This document shows positions 60,792 through 64,000 of a stretch of 64,000 nt of DNA, piece by piece. Under the pieces are notes generated by a model that saw only the letters and a program-made list of their open reading frames with translations, searched no databases and was not told the DNA's origin. Positions within the stretch are counted from its first letter, which is position 1, and each line of letters opens with the position of its first letter. Origin of the DNA: Candidatus Nitrosotenuis cloacae (GTDB lineage: Archaea > Thermoproteota > Nitrososphaeria > Nitrososphaerales > Nitrosopumilaceae); the NCBI RefSeq assembly GCF_000955905.1, contig NZ_CP011097.1, positions 507,957 to 571,956 on the forward strand. The letters are read 5' to 3'. A program made the position numbers and the translations under genes.

Positions 60792-62351
60792 CTAGCCTAC
60801 GATGACTTTGCCTTTCATCCAAGGATGAACAATGCAAATGTAATCAAACTCGCCTGCCTCTGCAAACGTATGTGAGAATTCTCCACCTGCCATTACAATG
60901 CTAGAGTCAAATGTTCCTGCTGATTCTGTTGCAGTGTGTGCTGCCGAGTCGGCATTCTTCCATGTTATGGTTCCGCCAACTACTACATGTGCAGTGCTTG
61001 GAACAAAGCATTGGTCAGCACAATCTTGGTTTGATGCAGTACCTTCAGCCATTTCTACAATTGCCATCTCTGATGGGGCGGGCAAGTCTGTAGCAGGTGC
61101 AATCTCTTCCATTGGCGCTTCGGGTGCCTCTTCAGTCGGAGTTTCTTCAACTGGGACTTCGATTGGCGCCTCTTCTGCCGGTGTTTCTACGACTGGTGCC
61201 TCCTCGATTACCTCTTCTTGTGGTATGGAGTTGGGGTCTGTCGCAGTTGCACCCTCCGCCAGTCTTTGTGTGCTTGCATCTACTAGATCAAATGATCCTG
61301 TCATCCAAGGATGAACAATGCACATGTAGTCGTATTTGCCAAGCTCAAGATTTGCAGTGTCTAATCTGAATGTGTCACCTGCATTCAGAATGTCCGAGTC
61401 AAACACTCCAGCACTTGTTGCAGTGTGCATTGTGGAATCATTGTTTGTCCAAACTATGGCATCTCCTTTTACTACTTGAACTGTGTCTGGGTTATAGTCA
61501 GGGTTTCCCTGGGTTGCAGAGTCTTTAAGAATTGAAATCGCAATCTCTGATACTGCCGGTGCCTCTCTACCATAATCAAATGATGCCGTCATCCATGGGT
61601 GTACTATGCACATGTACTCGTATGTACCTGGCTGAAGCTTGGATGTGTCCAGCAAGTATTTTTCTCCGGCATTTATCAGACTTGAATCAAATGTATTACC
61701 TGCGTCTGCGGCGCTAGTTACTGTATGTGCCACATCATCATTGTTGACCCACTCTATGTTGTTGCCCGCAGGAACTTGGGCAACGTCTGGATCATAGTCT
61801 GGCGCGCCATTTACTGAAGAGCCTTTCAGTATGGATATTGCCGTGATTGGTGCGCTTGGCACAACTATCTTTTCTTCTTCCACTTCTGGCGCTGGAATTA
61901 AATACTGTGATGGTCCATATACTCCAAATCCGACATAGGCCGCAATTGCCGCACCTGTAGCAAATATGAAAATCATGCCGATTGGTTTTGCATAGTCAGG
62001 CATCTTCATGGATACGTATGCTAGAACTATTGCAGGTATTGCAACAATTAACATCACACCAGCAAATGTCGGAATGCTTGTAACCGAGTTAAACACTAGA
62101 GCAGAAACTGCAAATGATAGTACAATTCCTAAAATCACCAAAGTCGTTGCCTTGGATCTGTTGCTGGTTGAAACTCCGCCATCCAAGATTCCAGCTGCCA
62201 AAAATATCAAACCAATAAACATCGTAAGACCTGTCAGTGCATGCATTCCATCGATGAATGTGTGTGCAACTCCAGCATAAGAGATGGTAACTCCTGCAAC
62301 GCCAATAGCAGTAAGACCCATTCCTGGCATCATGAGGTCCCAATTACTCAT
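60792..62351 (-). CDS. membrane protein with three blue-copper (plastocyanin-like) domains
   Basis: A 519-residue protein. Five or so N-terminal membrane helices (to about 165) are followed by three cupredoxin domains, each with the copper site as H...C-x-x-x-H-P-W-M (HTVTS then CIVHPWM at about 245-260; HTATSAG then CIVHPWM at 330-350; HTATESA then CIVHPWM near the end). A Pro/Glu-rich linker joins domains two and three. It is an electron carrier on the cell surface, in an archaeon that relies on copper proteins. It lies divergent from ctaB. Confidence 0.9.
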   Translation of the reverse strand: MSNWDLMMPGMGLTAIGVAGVTISYAGVAHTFIDGMHALTGLTMFIGLIFLAAGILDGGVSTSNRSKATTLVILGIVLSFAVSALVFNSVTSIPTFAGVMLIVAIPAIVLAYVSMKMPDYAKPIGMIFIFATGAAIAAYVGFGVYGPSQYLIPAPEVEEEKIVVPSAPITAISILKGSSVNGAPDYDPDVAQVPAGNNIEWVNNDDVAHTVTSAADAGNTFDSSLINAGEKYLLDTSKLQPGTYEYMCIVHPWMTASFDYGREAPAVSEIAISILKDSATQGNPDYNPDTVQVVKGDAIVWTNNDSTMHTATSAGVFDSDILNAGDTFRLDTANLELGKYDYMCIVHPWMTGSFDLVDASTQRLAEGATATDPNSIPQEEVIEEAPVVETPAEEAPIEVPVEETPTEEAPEAPMEEIAPATDLPAPSEMAIVEMAEGTASNQDCADQCFVPSTAHVVVGGTITWKNADSAAHTATESAGTFDSSIVMAGGEFSHTFAEAGEFDYICIVHPWMKGKVIVG

Positions 62352-62437
62352 TTGAGCTTGATGCCTAAAGTGAGGTACTTATTCCTTTTGTAGTAGATCA
62401 AGTCGAAGAAATTAAATGCCTAACTGGGCGTTTTTGA

Positions 62438-63331
62438 GTGAGTTTGGCAGCAAAAGAACTACTCGAAGTCTCAAAACCAAGAATCGTCGTCTTGCTTGTA
62501 ATTACCGCAGTGACATCAATGTATGCTGCATCAAAGCTGGTCGGCCCTGAGCTCGATCCAATTGGATTGCTCCATATTATCATCGCCGGCGCTTTGGCAT
62601 CTGCAGGATCTAGCGCCCTGAACCATTACTATGATAGGGATATAGATCCGCTAATGAAGCGAACCAGCGCCAGGCCGATTCCGTCTGGCAAGATCAAGGC
62701 ATCATCTGTTTTGGTATATGGTCTTGCAGTAAGTATTGCATCCGTTGTCTATGCTTATTTTACACTAAACTGGGTTTCAACTTTTTTCATAGGACTTGGA
62801 ATATTTTTCTACGTGATTATCTATACGGTATGGCTAAAGCGAAAAAACTCGTCCAACATAGTGATTGGCGGCTTTGCAGGAAGCGCAGCATCAATGGCTG
62901 GTTGGACTGCAGCAACTGGATTTGTCTCACCTGCCGGAATTGACTTGCTTGGATTCTTGGTAGGGTTTTTGGTCTTTGTGTGGACTCCGTCGCACTTTTG
63001 GTGTCTTGCCATGAAAATACGCGACGACTATGCAGAGGCTCGAGTCCCAATGCTGCCCGTACTAATTGGAATGCAGAAAACATCAAAGTACATCTTGGTC
63101 AACACTGCAATCTTACTGCCATACTCTCTGATGCTCTATGCGTTTGGCTTGGGAATAGTGTACACAGCAATAGCTGCAGCAAGTGGAGGCCTGATGTTAG
63201 TGTACCACTATAAACTCACAAAAAACCCAACATCAGAATTTGCGTGGAAGGCATACAAGGTAACTGCCCCATACCTGACAATAATTTTTGTAGCCGTAGC
63301 ACTAGATGCTGCGTTTCCCTTTAGGTTCTAG
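62438..63331 (+). CDS. ctaB: haem O synthase (protohaem IX farnesyltransferase)
   Basis: A 297-residue UbiA-family prenyltransferase with about nine helices. The first Asp-rich motif is NHYYDRDIDPLMKRTSARP; the second region is MKIRDDYAEARVPMLPV. It adds a farnesyl group to haem b for haem-copper oxidases. It starts with GTG at 62438 or TTG at 62444; a TATA-like AATTAAATG is about 28 bp upstream. It is divergent from the cupredoxin gene and ends in a CTAG shared with the next gene. Confidence 0.94.
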   Translation: MSLAAKELLEVSKPRIVVLLVITAVTSMYAASKLVGPELDPIGLLHIIIAGALASAGSSALNHYYDRDIDPLMKRTSARPIPSGKIKASSVLVYGLAVSIASVVYAYFTLNWVSTFFIGLGIFFYVIIYTVWLKRKNSSNIVIGGFAGSAASMAGWTAATGFVSPAGIDLLGFLVGFLVFVWTPSHFWCLAMKIRDDYAEARVPMLPVLIGMQKTSKYILVNTAILLPYSLMLYAFGLGIVYTAIAAASGGLMLVYHYKLTKNPTSEFAWKAYKVTAPYLTIIFVAVALDAAFPFRF

Positions 63332-63630
63332 GAATCCTCAACGCCAGGAAACGAGGCCTCGTAGTCTTTTTCCATCATTTCCTTGTTTTGTTCCTCATAG
63401 TCATCCTCTTCCGCTTCTTGAATGGTGACTTCGACTCGTCGTGTGTCTTTTGTTAGCCACGACACCTTGATCAACCCCATTATTTCCAAATCCAGCAAAA
63501 TTTTGTTAAACTTGTCATCAGGTAGGGTGGTGCCAGATTTTGTCAGCGCTTTTATCAGGTCAGCATCTGTCAGCGAGGTTGCCGCCTTGATTTTCTCATA
63601 TACAATGTTTTTTATTGGAAAGTCTGCCAT
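63328..63630 (-). CDS. winged-helix-like protein with acidic tail
   Basis: A 100-residue protein. SLTDADLIKALTKSGTTLPDD and KFNKILLDLEIMGLIKVSWL form a winged-helix-like fold, followed by an acidic tail. It starts 4 bp after the Cdc48-like gene and is probably co-transcribed. No specific role is known. Confidence 0.65.
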   Translation of the reverse strand: MADFPIKNIVYEKIKAATSLTDADLIKALTKSGTTLPDDKFNKILLDLEIMGLIKVSWLTKDTRRVEVTIQEAEEDDYEEQNKEMMEKDYEASFPGVEDS

Positions 63631-63634
63631 GATT

Positions 63635-64000
63635 TTATCCGTAGAATGACCTGTCCATTGATTTTGGCACTACATTAGAAATAGTTTCCCTTATTGCCAT
63701 ATACCACTGGTCGACTTCCTTTGTGATTGATGGTCGTATCTTTTTGAGGGCTGCTGCAAAATCTATGCTGCTTACCTTGGCAGAATTGTTCTGCATCGCA
63801 TGAATTCCGGCTTCCCTGCACAATGCCGATAGGTCAGCACCGGTATAATTTTGGGTAGAAACAGAAATCTCCTCCAGATTTACACTATCTGCTAACGGCA
63901 TCTTTGATGTTAGAATTTTTATTATCTCGAGTCTGCCCTTTTCGTCTGGTTGCTGTACATACAATACCGGCTCTAGTCGTCCCGGTCTGAGAAGTGAGCT
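63635..64000 (-). CDS. Cdc48/VCP-type AAA ATPase, C-terminal end (cut by window edge)
   Basis: The last 121 residues of a AAA ATPase, open to the window edge. LLRPGRLEPVLYVQQPDEKGR is the conserved region after the arginine finger, and NYTGADLSALCREAGIHAM is the second helical subdomain. The ending is not the usual D2 tail with a hydrophobic motif, so it might be a related AAA protein rather than Cdc48 proper. Such ATPases unfold proteins for degradation. Confidence 0.85.
   Translation of the reverse strand, partial: SSLLRPGRLEPVLYVQQPDEKGRLEIIKILTSKMPLADSVNLEEISVSTQNYTGADLSALCREAGIHAMQNNSAKVSSIDFAAALKKIRPSITKEVDQWYMAIRETISNVVPKSMDRSFYG

Noticed and set aside
1-64000. tRNA genes, rRNA genes, CRISPR arrays and transposons
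   Set aside because: Intergenic gaps were read for cloverleaf-like elements ending in GGTTCRA-type T-loops, spaced palindromic repeats and transposase motifs. None was convincing. Computational scans (tRNAscan-SE, CRISPR finder) would settle this.

Overview
The window looks like the chromosome of an ammonia-oxidising archaeon of the Nitrososphaerota (Thaumarchaeota), most likely group I.1a. The evidence is a thaumarchaeal-type copper nitrite reductase (nirK), a LysW-based lysine/arginine cluster, archaeal/eukaryal-type information genes (eL39, eL31, eL15, Rpo7, Spt4, HerA-Mre11-Rad50-NurA, Cdc48-like AAA ATPase), a V/A-type ATP synthase subunit, many secreted proteins with one C-terminal membrane helix, and leaderless genes with a TATA box about 25-30 bp before the start. 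Genus cannot be fixed from this window. No rRNA, tRNA, CRISPR array or intact transposon was seen.

Layout. 1-3980: minus-strand amino-acid cluster argG-lysW-lysX and argC-lysZ, interrupted by a small plus-strand gene. 4105-7631: an ABC importer of the nitrate/sulfonate/taurine class behind a palindromic operator candidate, followed at once by a homologue of pentameric ligand-gated ion channels (pLGIC). 7628-10600: a giant beta-helix/RTX surface protein. 10651-12210: an MFS transporter and a small toxin-antitoxin pair. 12277-17292: methionine synthesis with MetH split into two genes, plus an MTHFR-like gene. 17369-20686: NUDIX hydrolase, ribosomal proteins, a secreted metzincin and a divergent FtsZ-like protein. 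20757-26884: tRNA methylthiotransferase, fumarase/aspartase, nirK, a second pLGIC homologue and SerA. 26886-31511: secreted proteins, eL15, thioredoxin-like and HEAT-repeat proteins. 31508-40068: DNA-end-processing island (rad50, mre11, herA, nurA) mixed with an ATP synthase subunit and a double-RAM protein. 40151-42014 and 50647-51474: NAD synthesis (nadX, nadA, nadC). 42379-49765: secreted proteins, including a collagen-like protein with 37 tandem 54-bp repeats and a large secreted HExxH protein. 50042-50550: RelE-type toxin-antitoxin pair. 51512-56285: histidine kinase, Spt4/Rpo7, Mrp ATPase, dephospho-CoA kinase, soluble pyrophosphatase and SprT-like protein. 56335-64000: membrane pyrophosphatase, small regulators, JAMM protease, triple-cupredoxin membrane protein, haem O synthase, winged-helix protein and the end of a Cdc48-like ATPase.

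The points most worth following are the two pLGIC-like channels, one directly behind an importer operon and one beside nirK; the collagen-like array in which one Gly-to-Arg break of the Gly-X-Y register is copied 35 times; seven convergent gene pairs that share a single CTAG as both stop codons; a perfect 19-bp palindrome before herA-mre11-rad50; and an FtsZ-fold protein whose GTP-binding signature is degraded. All functions are inferred by reading the sequence; no database search was possible.
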